NCBI RefSeq assembly: GCF_002967715.1
Contig: NZ_PUIA01000016.1
Location: forward strand, 744,001 to 808,000
Direction of reading: 5' to 3'
From: Blastopirellula marina
GTDB taxonomy: Bacteria; Planctomycetota; Planctomycetia; Pirellulales; Pirellulaceae
DNA length: 64,000 nt
Part shown: one piece after another, positions 37,745 to 46,211 of the stretch
How positions within the stretch are numbered: the stretch's first letter is position 1
Layout: each line of letters opens with the position of its first letter
Made by a program: the position numbers and the translations under genes
The notes under the pieces: generated by a model
What the model saw: the letters and a program-made list of their open reading frames with translations, nothing else
Database searches by the model: none
What the model was told of the DNA's origin: nothing

Positions 37745-39172
37745 ATGACTCGCCTGAACGCGCTGCTGTTTGTTCTGCTCCTCGTTTCGCTGTGCGATGC
37801 GGCCGACAAATCGATGAACGTGCTGTTCATCATTTCCGACGACCTCACGCCAACCGCATTGTCGTGTTACGGAAACCAAGTCAGCCAAACGCCGAACATC
37901 GATCGCCTGGCAGCGCAGGGGACACGATTCACGCGTGCCTATTGCAATGCGACTTACTGCGGGCCCAGCCGAGCGTCGTTTCTTTCTGGCTACTACCCGC
38001 ATGCGACCGGCGTGTTTGGTTACGTGAGTCCTCGTCCGCAGATTGGCGAGCGAGCCATGTGGCCGCAGCACTTTCGCAGCAGTGGCTACTACACCGCTCG
38101 CGTCAGCAAGATCTTTCACATGGGTGTCCCAGGCGGAATTGAAGAAGGGGGTAACGGTGCCGACGATCCCGCGTGCTGGGTCGAACGTTTCAACAGCCCC
38201 GGCCCTGAATGGAAAGCCCCAGGCGACGGCGAAACGCTCGAGAACAACCCCGACGGCAAGAAGCCTGCGGTGGGCGGCAACACGTTCGTGGTGGTCGAGG
38301 CCGACGGCGACGACGAGGTCCACAGCGATGGCAAGACAGCCAAGAAGGCAGTCGAACTCATCCAGCAGCACGCGAAAGCCGACAAGCCGTTCTTTCTGGC
38401 CGTTGGCTTTGTGCGTCCGCACGTGCCGTTCGTGGCTCCTGCGAAATACATGGAACCTTACAAGCCGTACGCGAAGCAGCAGTTGCCCGAGAAAGTCCCC
38501 GGCGACTGGGACGACATTCCCAAGATGGGCATCAACTACAAGACCAGCAAGAACATGAAGATGGACATTCGCCGCCAGAAGAAAGCGGTCGGCGGATACT
38601 ACGGCGCGGTCGCGTTTCTCGACGCCCAGGTAGGTAAGGTGTTGGATGCATTGGAAGCAAGTGGCCAGGCCGACAACACGATCGTCATCTTCACCAGCGA
38701 CCACGGCTTTCATCTGGGCGAGCACGACTTCTGGGCGAAGGTGAGCCTGCACGAAGAGTCGGCCAGCGTTCCGCTGATCATCAAAGTGCCTGGGCAAAAG
38801 CCTGCCGTGTGCCACTCGCTCGCGCAGCTATTGGACCTGTACCCCACCACCGCCGCGCTCTGCGGACTGGAAGTACCAGGCCGGCTGCAAGGGAAAGACA
38901 TCACGCCGATGCTGAAAGACCCCAGCGCCAGCGTTCACGAAGAAATCTTGAACGTCTCGCCGATACAACAAGGCTTCCTGCTGCGAACCGACCGCTGGGC
39001 GTTCATTCAGTACAAGGAAGATGGCACCGGCGGCATCGAGCTGTTCGATATGGAGAAAGACCCGAAGCAGGTCACCAACCTGGCCAATGATCCGCAGTAC
39101 CAGGACGTAGTGGCCGATTTCAAGCAGAAGCTATCCGCGAAGCTCGCCGACCTGCGGGCGAATGACCTGTAA
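37745..39172 (+). CDS. Secreted sulfatase (iduronate-2-sulfatase-like)
   Basis: 475 residues. Signal peptide at 1-19 (LNALLFVLLLVSLCDAA). NVLFIISDDLTPTALSCYGN carries the metal-binding Asp pair. The modified-Cys site is YCGPSRASFLSGYYPHATG, Cys72 in the CxPSR consensus, expected to become formylglycine. Later metal-site stretch IVIFTSDHGFHLGEHDFWAK matches iduronate-2-sulfatase-like enzymes. The enzyme should remove sulfate esters from polysaccharide in the periplasm or outside. AAGGA precedes the ATG. The gene starts 193 bases from the divergent PGHW copy 1. Confidence 0.93.
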   Translation: MTRLNALLFVLLLVSLCDAADKSMNVLFIISDDLTPTALSCYGNQVSQTPNIDRLAAQGTRFTRAYCNATYCGPSRASFLSGYYPHATGVFGYVSPRPQIGERAMWPQHFRSSGYYTARVSKIFHMGVPGGIEEGGNGADDPACWVERFNSPGPEWKAPGDGETLENNPDGKKPAVGGNTFVVVEADGDDEVHSDGKTAKKAVELIQQHAKADKPFFLAVGFVRPHVPFVAPAKYMEPYKPYAKQQLPEKVPGDWDDIPKMGINYKTSKNMKMDIRRQKKAVGGYYGAVAFLDAQVGKVLDALEASGQADNTIVIFTSDHGFHLGEHDFWAKVSLHEESASVPLIIKVPGQKPAVCHSLAQLLDLYPTTAALCGLEVPGRLQGKDITPMLKDPSASVHEEILNVSPIQQGFLLRTDRWAFIQYKEDGTGGIELFDMEKDPKQVTNLANDPQYQDVVADFKQKLSAKLADLRANDL

Positions 39173-39630
39173 TCGCTCAAACGTGGCCATGACCAGAGGT
39201 CTGGTGTTTACGGCCAGTATGCTGATCAACAGCGCGACCATTCACCATGCGTGTAAAGATCCTTAGCCTCACGCCGTTGGTCGTTGCCATAGATAGTGTG
39301 GGGGGAACTCGGTTTCGTATCACGATCGAATCAGCAGCGAGCAGGTGTCTCGCGATAGTTACTCTTACTCCACAGGAAGTAAGCAGGGCTGCGTAAATTC
39401 AATTCGTATCTTTTCTTACGAGAACGCTCATAATGTGAGCGTAAGGAAACATAATGCGGCAATCTCCCCTCACCGGGGCTACGTAGTTTGCTTAGTGGGT
39501 TTTTCACATGTTTTACCTATTTTTTGGCTGAGGGTCGTTTGACTGCGACAGGAAGATGACCGATCTTCTGTGTAACGCAAAAGACTGGCATATTCACAGA
39601 ATCCCGGGACAGGGGAAGATGTAATGTTAG
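39173..39630. other. Intergenic, no gene recognised
   Basis: 458 bases downstream of the sulfatase. A 7-base-pair hairpin with a TAATG loop (ACGCTCA at about 39424-39430, TGAGCGT at about 39436-39442) is the only structured site seen. No tRNA. A few frames cross the region without coding character. Confidence 0.5.
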
Positions 39631-39987
39631 ATGAAGAGCATATCCACCCTACAGGCCATCAAGTGTCTGTCCGATAAGCTTGGGCTCCATGGCTTTCCAG
39701 AAGCGAGCGCTATCCCTGCCAAGCTCGCGGTATTGAGATTGCGATTTGCAATCCACAAGAAGTACGCCTTTTCTGAGCAATCTCTGGAGATCGATTCCAG
39801 TTCGAACGAGTTCGCTGAACTCGTAACGGCTAAGATTGAATCGTTCCTTACTCTCGGCCGCGAACTCGATCCGGTCGAAATGATCAACGCCAACAACGCG
39901 ATCCAATTTATCGCCCAGCTGTTGATGGAAGAAATTCCGATTCACCAGCGAGACGTTACTCCTCCCACCTTATCGAATTGCATCTAA
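39631..39987 (+). CDS. Hypothetical soluble protein
   Basis: 118 residues, mostly helical and charged (LRLRFAIHKKYAFSEQ, ELVTAKIESFLTLG, INANNAIQFIAQLLMEEI). No membrane segment, signal or known motif. The residue composition is protein-like, but the start is unsure: the nearest AG-rich stretch (AGGGGA) is 15 bases from the ATG. A frame on the other strand (39627-39896) is open too but reads less like a protein. It could be a co-transcript with the structured RNA region that ends in a terminator at 40337. Confidence 0.45.
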   Translation: MKSISTLQAIKCLSDKLGLHGFPEASAIPAKLAVLRLRFAIHKKYAFSEQSLEIDSSSNEFAELVTAKIESFLTLGRELDPVEMINANNAIQFIAQLLMEEIPIHQRDVTPPTLSNCI

Positions 39988-40099
39988 TGGATGTCGATTC
40001 TCGCCACACCCACCCCTTTTCAACTGATCAGCAGTCACGTTGCTGTTTTGATTCTCACGAATAACATGCTCGTGAAGTGTTGTTCAAACCGTGTTTGCT

Positions 40100-40337
40100 T
40101 CGGGGCAGTTCATTTAATTGAAATGAAGAAGCTCCCCAGGCACTTGTGTGCCAGGGGAACGATCCGAACATGGGATTCAGCGCTCTCATCACGATCAAGC
40201 ATCCCGCGAGATCTCTGTCGAGAAATCGCGAGATTGCCCACGATGCGTTAGGCCGCTTCGAGGTGGTACGTATCTGTCCCACGACTTCCTCGGGGCAGGC
40301 CGGAGGTTGGCCGCAGCAATGCGGCCAGCCTTTTTTT
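40100..40337 (+). ncRNA. Candidate structured non-coding RNA
   Basis: Four hairpins in a row on the plus strand: TCATTT/AAATGA at about 40108-40124; CCCCAGGCAC-TTGT-GTGCCAGGGG at 40134-40157 with one mismatch; GCGAGATCTC-TGTC-GAGAAATCGC at 40206-40229 with a 2x2 internal loop; and a terminator hairpin at 40305-40330 with a GCAA tetraloop and seven T. No convincing gene lies here. The 5' end is unknown and the region may instead be a long 3' leader-tail of the gene ending at 39987. No known RNA family is recognised; resemblance to the SRP RNA core was considered and rejected. Confidence 0.4.
40305..40337 (+). terminator. Strong intrinsic terminator, no obvious gene upstream
   Basis: GGTTGGCCGCA pairs fully with TGCGGCCAGCC (one G-T pair), GCAA loop, then TTTTTTT. 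It faces the plus strand. The nearest plus-strand gene ends 318 bases upstream. Confidence 0.85.
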
Positions 40338-40609
40338 CTGAACCTCACGTTCGATACTTCAGGCCAAGTAACTTTCCCGCCAACGTCGACCATGTTTCTG
40401 CAAAAACGCGAGCCGGAGTCTCGCGCGAAATCTTGCCGTCAACGGTTTTATTAATAGCAAGTTTCGGCGTTTTCCTGGGGATCTTTTTCGAATTAGGCTT
40501 CGCAATAGTCCTTCATTGCGGCAATCCACCGGGGCTCGTTGCTCTAGAGACTTCTTTCTTGCGCCTAAATTACCCAGGCAACTGCGGTAATTACTGTCGT
40601 GGCGAAATC
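40338..40609. other. Intergenic, possibly decayed coding DNA
   Basis: No gene is supported. A plus-strand frame crosses it and contains a hydrophobic stretch (STVLLIASFGVFLGIFFELG), which could be the remnant of a membrane gene, but there is no start site and the frame continues antisense into the gene at 40610. Confidence 0.35.
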
Positions 40610-41341
40610 TCAAACACCCAATTGGCTTTGGAGAACATAGGTATAGGCATTATGCAATGTCGGTGTGATCACTATCAGAGCCAAACCCAGATAGTGATAG
40701 GTATCGCGAACCACTTCCTGGCGAATGTCCTTGCGGATTGCCATGATCATGACGAGAACGATCACAAAGTTCGCCACATAAATCACCCAGTTGACGCCTA
40801 AAAGAGCGTACCAGAGTGCGGCATATTGCGTAGTGATCAAAACCGCATCATCGACCGACATGGTTTGTAAACTCAGCGACAAGTGCTGTGCGCCGTAGTC
40901 GGCCAGATACACAAGAATGCACAACCAGGTATGCAGCTTCCAGTTCTCCGATTCACGGCTGTTGAGTACGAAAATTGCGAGCAAGATCGAGATAACGATC
41001 CATGGCAGGTATTCCGAGACATACTCGCTGAACATTCCCAGGTAGGTGATCAGCCGCCAGTGTCCCGGCATCAAGTCAAAAAGTCTCTGGTAATACAACG
41101 CATGAATTAGAAGTGTCAATCCAAGACTGTAGATAAGGCCATAGCAAAGATCGGCAGGAAGCCAGCCCAGTCGAGCTGCCAGTGAGTATTCGGGATCGAA
41201 GTAGAACGAGAACGAAGTGGCGAAGTTAACCACGTTGCCAATCACCAGGCACACAACAAGCAGCGCCAGCGATGGCTGCGCACCGTTTGAAGGAGGTTCG
41301 GTCTCTGGAAGGACCGGCGATTGAAACGGATTAGAATTCAC
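40610..41341 (-). CDS. PGHW-family membrane protein, copy 2
   Basis: 243 residues. N-terminus MNSNPFQSPVLPETEP is the shortest form of the NPF-x-SP tag. The family motifs are LMPGHWRLITYLG, NSRESENWKLHTWLCI and VRDTYHYLGLALIV. Six or seven membrane segments. The start codon overlaps the stop of copy 3 by 4 bases (ATGA), so the two are coupled in one operon. Of the four copies it is the most diverged in the central motif (N-S-R-E in place of TT-x-E). No outside family is recognised. Confidence 0.75.
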   Translation of the reverse strand: MNSNPFQSPVLPETEPPSNGAQPSLALLVVCLVIGNVVNFATSFSFYFDPEYSLAARLGWLPADLCYGLIYSLGLTLLIHALYYQRLFDLMPGHWRLITYLGMFSEYVSEYLPWIVISILLAIFVLNSRESENWKLHTWLCILVYLADYGAQHLSLSLQTMSVDDAVLITTQYAALWYALLGVNWVIYVANFVIVLVMIMAIRKDIRQEVVRDTYHYLGLALIVITPTLHNAYTYVLQSQLGV

Positions 41342-42144
41342 GAAAATGCCCCCGCCATAGCGGCCAGAATCAGCACAAGGACGCAGGGACCATAGATGCC
41401 CAGCCAGTGGTAGCCATCACGTGTTCTGACGCGTGCCCTGTCAAAAACATATTCGATGATGAACAACAAGAGCAGAACAACGATCAGCCCAGGCCCGCCA
41501 AGAGTACGAGCCATATGGCCAAGCCAGGCGATTCGGTTGACGAAGTGATTATTTTCGAGAAACGGAATCAGCGGTAACTGAATCAGCGTCATCAACGAAA
41601 CGATGAGGCACAGCCATGCGAAGATCTTCCAGCGAAGTGGCTCGGTCGTCGTCCAGGCCACCGGCAGGAAGAAGAGGGCCATCATGCTGCAATCGACCAA
41701 CAACGTGACCCAGTACCACGATGACGAACGGATACTGCCCAGCGAACCTGTTTCGATCTGTTGCCAGATTTCCCCGGTCAACTGCGAAGTGAACGTAGCA
41801 AGCACGATCATCATGACCCAGTGCCCCGGCATTAGCTTCGAGAACTTCCCCTGCCGCAGGGCATCGACGACGATCCCGGCACCCATGCCACCTATCGCCA
41901 GGTTGGCCGCCTGGTAGAGATTTCCAAACACGTAAAGTGGTATGCTCGACAAGTTCGTATCGAGCACTGCCATTAGAATCACTTTGGTCAGAACCGCAAC
42001 GCCCGCCCCGATCCACGGGTACTGCCAGCGGACGACCATCGGCGGTTCGATCTCCGTTGTCACCACGTCAGCAGTTTCCGCCTGGGGTGCAGCATACGGA
42101 TTGCCTGGGGCAGGGGGCGTTTCGCTGTTCGGTTCGGGCATCAT
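41338..42144 (-). CDS. PGHW-family membrane protein, copy 3
   Basis: 268 residues from ATG 42144; an in-frame TTG at 42156 adds four residues, and neither has a clear ribosome-binding site. The N-terminal tag is NPYAAPQAE, with proline- and glutamate-rich surroundings. Motifs: LMPGHWVMMIVL, TTTEPLRWKIFAWLCL and TRDGYHWLGIYGPC. Seven hydrophobic segments. It is upstream of and coupled to copy 2, and divergent from the TPR gene at 42279, with 134 bases between. The GHW motif is followed by VMM in place of RL, a change the other three do not have. Confidence 0.74.
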   Translation of the reverse strand: MMPEPNSETPPAPGNPYAAPQAETADVVTTEIEPPMVVRWQYPWIGAGVAVLTKVILMAVLDTNLSSIPLYVFGNLYQAANLAIGGMGAGIVVDALRQGKFSKLMPGHWVMMIVLATFTSQLTGEIWQQIETGSLGSIRSSSWYWVTLLVDCSMMALFFLPVAWTTTEPLRWKIFAWLCLIVSLMTLIQLPLIPFLENNHFVNRIAWLGHMARTLGGPGLIVVLLLLFIIEYVFDRARVRTRDGYHWLGIYGPCVLVLILAAMAGAFS

Positions 42145-42278
42145 GTCATCAGGCAAGTGGGAATCAGAAAGCGAACACTCTAACAGAAACTTTTCCCCAA
42201 ATCGAAATCTTTCTTCCCCTGATCTTCGTCACCCTGGTAGGCTGGACCCATCTCATCTCCTCGCGCCGTAGGTGATTT

Positions 42279-43403
42279 ATGCGACTCACTGCTTTCTTAG
42301 TCGTTCTGCTGACACTTCTCTGTCCTGCTTGTACCTGCGCTTGTTTATGGGATAGCGATACGCTCGAGCAGGAACGTTACCGCTTTCCCGATACCCACGA
42401 ATTGATCGTGGGTGATTTCGTGCGGCATAGCGATGCCTACTATCGCTGGCGAATCGAAAACCGCCTGGCCAAGCCGGTCGATGAACGCACTCCGATGGAC
42501 TACGACGACATCGCCGTCGCCTACGACAAGCTCGGCCAGCAGGACAAAGCCATTGAAACGATCTACGAAAAGATCCGCCGCTTCTCCAGCGAGTCGGTCT
42601 ACGAGTCGGAGGCGAACCTGGGGACCTTCCTCATTCATGCCGGCCATCTGGAAGAAGGGCTCGTCCACATCGACAAGGCAATCGAGATCAATTCCGACGC
42701 CCACTTTGGCCGCGAGATCTACCAGAAGCTGTTGGTCGAGTACCTCTTGCAGCAGCGTGCCGCCGGCAACCAAGGGCTTCCTCTGGCTACCGACGACAAG
42801 CAGAACTTCGCCACGTTTCTTGCGGAACATCTCGACTGGTCTGTCACGAGTCGGCCGGAGGAAACCCAAAAGGCAATCACGGGCATCCTGGGGATGATGC
42901 GGTTTGGTCATTACGATTCGCCCATTCTGCTGGAAGCCCTCGGCGATCTGCTGATGACCCAAGGTCGCGATGCCAACATGCTCGCTGCCCAGGCCTACCT
43001 TCGCGCCACGATCCTTGCCAGCGATCAGGAAGGGGCCGCGGCCGCTTACTACGCCAAAGCCGAAAAGGCGATGGAGCTTCAGCATAACACCACGCTGCAG
43101 AAGCTACAGAAAGATCTATCGGTGGCCGTGAAGCAGGCCGATAAGAAGTTCGCCCAGATCGAGGCCGACGAAATCGCCTGGTCCGCCGCCGACGAAGACC
43201 TCGATCAAAAGTTCGCCAGCAAGTACTACGAACAGCCCCTGCTGCGAACGGCAACGCTGGGCATCGTTGGCTTCTCGCAGTGGCTCGCGAACTATGCCTG
43301 GATGTTCGGCATCATCGCGGTGATCCTGGTCTGCATCTGGGGCCTGTATCGCTGGCTGAAAGCCGACCTGGCCGAAGCGGCGGTGAACCCACCTAAAGCC
43401 TGA
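42279..43403 (+). CDS. Exported TPR protein with C-terminal anchor
   Basis: 374 residues. N-terminal hydrophobic signal (LTAFLVVLLTLLCPACTCAC), with several cysteines that could serve as a lipobox. The mature start CLWDSDTLEQERYRFPDTHEL seems conserved in related proteins of other phyla. TPR-like helical repeats lie at about 65-160 (DIAVAYDKLGQQDKAIETIY, then LGTFLIHAGHLEEGLVHID). A C-terminal membrane segment lies at about 335-357 (AWMFGIIAVILVCIWGLYRW). Topology would place the TPRs outside the cytoplasm. AGGTGA precedes the ATG. A stop-codon hairpin (AAAGCCTGAC, GTCAGGCTTT) at 43395-43418 may end the transcript. Confidence 0.8.
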   Translation: MRLTAFLVVLLTLLCPACTCACLWDSDTLEQERYRFPDTHELIVGDFVRHSDAYYRWRIENRLAKPVDERTPMDYDDIAVAYDKLGQQDKAIETIYEKIRRFSSESVYESEANLGTFLIHAGHLEEGLVHIDKAIEINSDAHFGREIYQKLLVEYLLQQRAAGNQGLPLATDDKQNFATFLAEHLDWSVTSRPEETQKAITGILGMMRFGHYDSPILLEALGDLLMTQGRDANMLAAQAYLRATILASDQEGAAAAYYAKAEKAMELQHNTTLQKLQKDLSVAVKQADKKFAQIEADEIAWSAADEDLDQKFASKYYEQPLLRTATLGIVGFSQWLANYAWMFGIIAVILVCIWGLYRWLKADLAEAAVNPPKA

Positions 43404-43416
43404 CACGCGTCAGGCT

Positions 43417-43539
43417 TTAAAACGCGCCTCCCCGCGGCATCAATCGCACGGCGAAGTTGATCAGCGGAATCGCGACGACTTGAGACAGGCCAATCCCCAA
43501 GCCGATCCATAGCAACCTCGCATCGCGCGCCACACGCAT
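43417..43539 (-). CDS. Candidate 40-residue membrane peptide
   Basis: A short reading frame 9 bases downstream of the PGHW copy 4 stop, same strand, with AAGAAG before its ATG. It encodes MRVARDARLLWIGLGIG, then LSQVVAIPLINFAVRLMPRG, ending GAF. It has a basic N-terminus, one membrane-spanning segment and a basic C-terminal part. The position, spacing and composition suggest a real co-translated small membrane protein. It is too short to prove by composition alone, and its last codons overlap the hairpin at the end of the convergent TPR gene. Confidence 0.5.
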   Translation of the reverse strand: MRVARDARLLWIGLGIGLSQVVAIPLINFAVRLMPRGGAF

Positions 43540-43548
43540 CGATTCTTC

Positions 43549-44358
43549 TTACATACTGTTGTAGATCATCAGCCGTTCGACGAATCGATCGATGAACCCG
43601 GCCAGGAACGGCACGATACTCACCAGGTAAACGCCCAGGTAATGGTTTATGTCGCGAGGGATCTTTCGCTGCCAATCCAAAATCACTCCCACAACCAGGA
43701 CAACCAGCAGGGCAAAGTGCAACAGCAGCGTCGCAATCCCCAGGCCGGCTATGGTTTCGTGGACGTATGCCTGATCCGCTGCTGTCGCCATCAGGCGGGT
43801 AACGATTCTCGAAATCATGAACGCCGAAGCCAGGACACTCAAAACCGCGTAAGTCCTCCACCTAGGCCCCTCGCTGGTTGTCCATAAAACGGCCGCGTAG
43901 AAAACCATGGTCAGCACGCCTAAGGTGATTGCTTGGATGGAAATGGCCGTGCTTAAATCCCACGACCCGCCAGCCACCGAGTTGATGATCCCCACGCCTG
44001 TTTCCAGCGACAGTGTCAACCCGAAGACGATCAACCGCCAGTGCCCCGGCATCATTTGGGCAAATCGCTGGCGAAAGATCACATGCACCAGCATGGCGAT
44101 TCCCAGCCCCATCAGCGCGGCCATGGCCAGTTCAGGCAGCCCGTAGCTGAGTAGCTTCACCATGAAAAACGGATCGGACGCAATCGATTTCCAAATCAAA
44201 AACCCCTTCACCACCATCGAACAGACGATGCACGTCCACAAAAGCATGGCCGACGGCTGCAGCGGGTTAGGACCGGTATCGACGTAAGTCTCGCCGACCA
44301 CAGTGCTTTCCCATGGGTTGATCTCGGTCTGCGGACTCTCAGGCTGGTTCTGGTTCAT
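43549..44358 (-). CDS. PGHW-family membrane protein, copy 4
   Basis: 269 residues. The tag region reads EINPWESTVVG (NPW-x-S). Motifs: MMPGHWRLIVFGL, TTSEGPRWRTYAVLSV and PRDINHYLGVYLVS. Seven membrane segments. A second proline-rich stretch, TGPNPLQPSA, follows the tag. It precedes the 40-residue membrane peptide by 9 bases. All four family members lie on the minus strand within 8 kb, with the TPR gene between copies 3 and 4. Confidence 0.74.
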   Translation of the reverse strand: MNQNQPESPQTEINPWESTVVGETYVDTGPNPLQPSAMLLWTCIVCSMVVKGFLIWKSIASDPFFMVKLLSYGLPELAMAALMGLGIAMLVHVIFRQRFAQMMPGHWRLIVFGLTLSLETGVGIINSVAGGSWDLSTAISIQAITLGVLTMVFYAAVLWTTSEGPRWRTYAVLSVLASAFMISRIVTRLMATAADQAYVHETIAGLGIATLLLHFALLVVLVVGVILDWQRKIPRDINHYLGVYLVSIVPFLAGFIDRFVERLMIYNSM

Positions 44359-44542
44359 TCGTCGTCATATCGGCACGAGGAGCGGGGGCTAGGCTGGCCC
44401 AAAAATACCAGATAGGGGGCACTCTTCAAGGTGAAAACTCGTCAAAACGGCCCCTTGTCACCACGGCCCCCCTAGCTGAAAATAAACCTCTTGTTCCGGG
44501 GCTTTCTCTACTTGGTTAGGGGAAAGCGTATGCCTGGTTCGC

Positions 44543-44582
44543 CCCCTCACCGTAACTCTCTCCCTGCTGGGGCGAGGGGACA
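44543..44582. repeat. CCCCTCA-type intergenic repeat, copy 1
   Basis: Starts CCCCTCACCGTAACTCTCTC and ends GGGGCGAGGGGACA. The ends pair imperfectly. A second copy lies at 47970-48010. This looks like the widespread CCCTCACC...GGGGAGGG bacterial repeat (recognised from memory). Confidence 0.7.
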
Positions 44583-44644
44583 AGAATTGAGGTTGGGGCG
44601 TTCTTTACTTCACTTCATGGTCCATTCGCTTGCGAGCATCAAAA

Positions 44645-45859
44645 ATGCCTAGCTGTGTTCTTGCTTACTCTGGGGGTCTCGATACGTCGGTCATTTTGGG
44701 ATGGCTGCAAGACGAAGGTTACGATGTGCATGCCGTGTACGTCGATTTGGGGCAGCCCTGCGAGGACCGTCAGGCCATTCTGCAGAAAGCCAAGGACTGC
44801 GGCGCTGTATCGTCTCGCATCGTCGACGGCCGTGAAGAAATGTGCCGCGACTTCGCTTTCCCCGTTCTGCAGTGGCAAGCCAAGTACGAATCGATCTACC
44901 TGCTGGGTACCTCGATCGCTCGCCCGCTGATCTCGAAGCTCTGCCTGCAAGTCGCCAAGGAAGTCGGTGCCGACGCCTACGCGCACGGTGCGACCGGCAA
45001 AGGCAACGACCAGTGCCGCTTCCAGCTGGCCGCCGAAGCCCTTGACCCAACCGTGCAGGTCATCGCTCCTTGGCGTATCAAGAAGTTCCGCGACGCCTTC
45101 CCAGGCCGCACCGAACTGATCGCCTACTGCAACGAAAAGAACATCCCGGTCAAAGCTTCGACCGCCAAGCCCTACAGCAGCGACGAGAACTGCCTGCACA
45201 TCAGCTACGAAGCTGGCGAGCTGGAAGACCTGAACGTCAACGGTGTCGAGCTGGTCGACTTCGGCATGACTGTCAGCCCTCAAGAAGCACCGGACAAGCC
45301 CGAGACCGTCACCATCAAGGTCGAGAAGGGGGTCCCCACCCACGTCAACGGCGAGAAGTGCACCGCGCTGGAAGTGGTCACCAAGCTGAACGAAATCGGC
45401 GGCCGTAACGGCATCGGCCGGATCGACATGGTCGAGAACCGCTTCGTCGGCATGAAGAGCCGCGGCGTGTACGAAGCCCCAGGCATGACCATCCTGTACG
45501 ATGCCTTGCTGAACGTCGAGCAGCTGACCTTGGACCGCGACCTGATCCACCTGCGTGACCAGCTGAAGCCGATCGTCGCCGAAGACGTTTACAACGGCTT
45601 CTGGTACAACGCCAAGATGGACGCGATGCTGGCCTTCATCCACAACGCCATGCAGAAGTGCACCGGCGAAGTAACGCTGCAGCTCTACAAAGGCAACGTT
45701 ATCGTCGCCAGCCGCTCCAGCGAATTCAGCCTCTACGACGAAGGCATCGCCACCATGGAAGGTGGCGGCAGCTACAACCAAGACGACGCCGAAGGTTTCC
45801 TGCGTATCCAAGGCCTGCCCAGCCGAGTCCAAGGCCGCGTCACGCCACGAGCATATTAA
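44645..45859 (+). CDS. argG: Argininosuccinate synthase
   Basis: 404 residues, the normal length. It condenses citrulline and aspartate with ATP in arginine synthesis. The ATP loop is LAYSGGLDTSVIL near residue 7-19. Further signatures: TSIARPLISK, GATGKGNDQCRF, and ASTAKPYSSDENCLHISYE. The ATG at 44645 leaves the standard M-P-SCVLAYSGG start. A TTG at 44630 is in frame but not supported. A CCCCTCA-type repeat lies just upstream. A strong terminator follows. Confidence 0.97.
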   Translation: MPSCVLAYSGGLDTSVILGWLQDEGYDVHAVYVDLGQPCEDRQAILQKAKDCGAVSSRIVDGREEMCRDFAFPVLQWQAKYESIYLLGTSIARPLISKLCLQVAKEVGADAYAHGATGKGNDQCRFQLAAEALDPTVQVIAPWRIKKFRDAFPGRTELIAYCNEKNIPVKASTAKPYSSDENCLHISYEAGELEDLNVNGVELVDFGMTVSPQEAPDKPETVTIKVEKGVPTHVNGEKCTALEVVTKLNEIGGRNGIGRIDMVENRFVGMKSRGVYEAPGMTILYDALLNVEQLTLDRDLIHLRDQLKPIVAEDVYNGFWYNAKMDAMLAFIHNAMQKCTGEVTLQLYKGNVIVASRSSEFSLYDEGIATMEGGGSYNQDDAEGFLRIQGLPSRVQGRVTPRAY

Positions 45860-45890
45860 TCGCCTGACGACCAGAAACGGTGTACATTAC

Positions 45891-45927
45891 AAAAGCTACC
45901 GAGCAGTTTGCTCGGTAGCTTTTTTTG
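45891..45927 (+). terminator. Intrinsic terminator of argG
   Basis: AAAAGCTACCGAGC pairs with GCTCGGTAGCTTTT around a five-base AGTTT loop, followed by T's (45917-45926). A clear terminator 31 bases past the stop. Confidence 0.95.
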
Positions 45928-45943
45928 TGATGCGGGATCTGAG

Positions 45944-46144
45944 ATGAGGATCGAACCAGTAGAACTATTCGGGTACGTTGCCCACTTGGCGATTTGGATA
46001 TCCTTAACGCTATGGATGAAATCGCAAGGGGTCCCAATCTTCATTGCGATTCCCGCCGCATTCTTCTTTGGATTCATACTTCTATTCGCGTTGATGATTC
46101 CGATTGGCCTACTTATCAATTGGCTCCTCGACCGAAAATGGTAA
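45944..46144 (+). CDS. Small two-helix membrane protein, unknown
   Basis: 66 residues from ATG 45944; an earlier in-frame ATG would start inside the argG terminator. It has two hydrophobic segments separated by KSQGVP: YVAHLAIWISLTLWM and IFIAIPAAFFFGFILLFALM, followed by LINWLLDRKW. The reading frame is protein-like, but the ribosome-binding site is weak and there is no known homologue. The gene following, 67 bases on, is soluble and unrelated. Confidence 0.52.
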   Translation: MRIEPVELFGYVAHLAIWISLTLWMKSQGVPIFIAIPAAFFFGFILLFALMIPIGLLINWLLDRKW

Positions 46145-46211
46145 CTCGCGAAGCGGGGACAGGGATTTGACCCGCGACACGGAACATTACTTGTCATCAA
46201 TTGGAACCGCG

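Noticed and set aside
40260-40330. SRP RNA-like sequence in the structured RNA region
   Set aside because: A short GGCAGGCCGGAGG stretch resembles the SRP core GGTCAGGTCCGGAAGGA, but the flanking helix and the AGCAGCC part do not follow.
39173-40609. CRISPR array or tRNA in the gene-poor stretch
   Set aside because: No regularly spaced identical repeats, and no GTTCRANNC arm of a tRNA was found.
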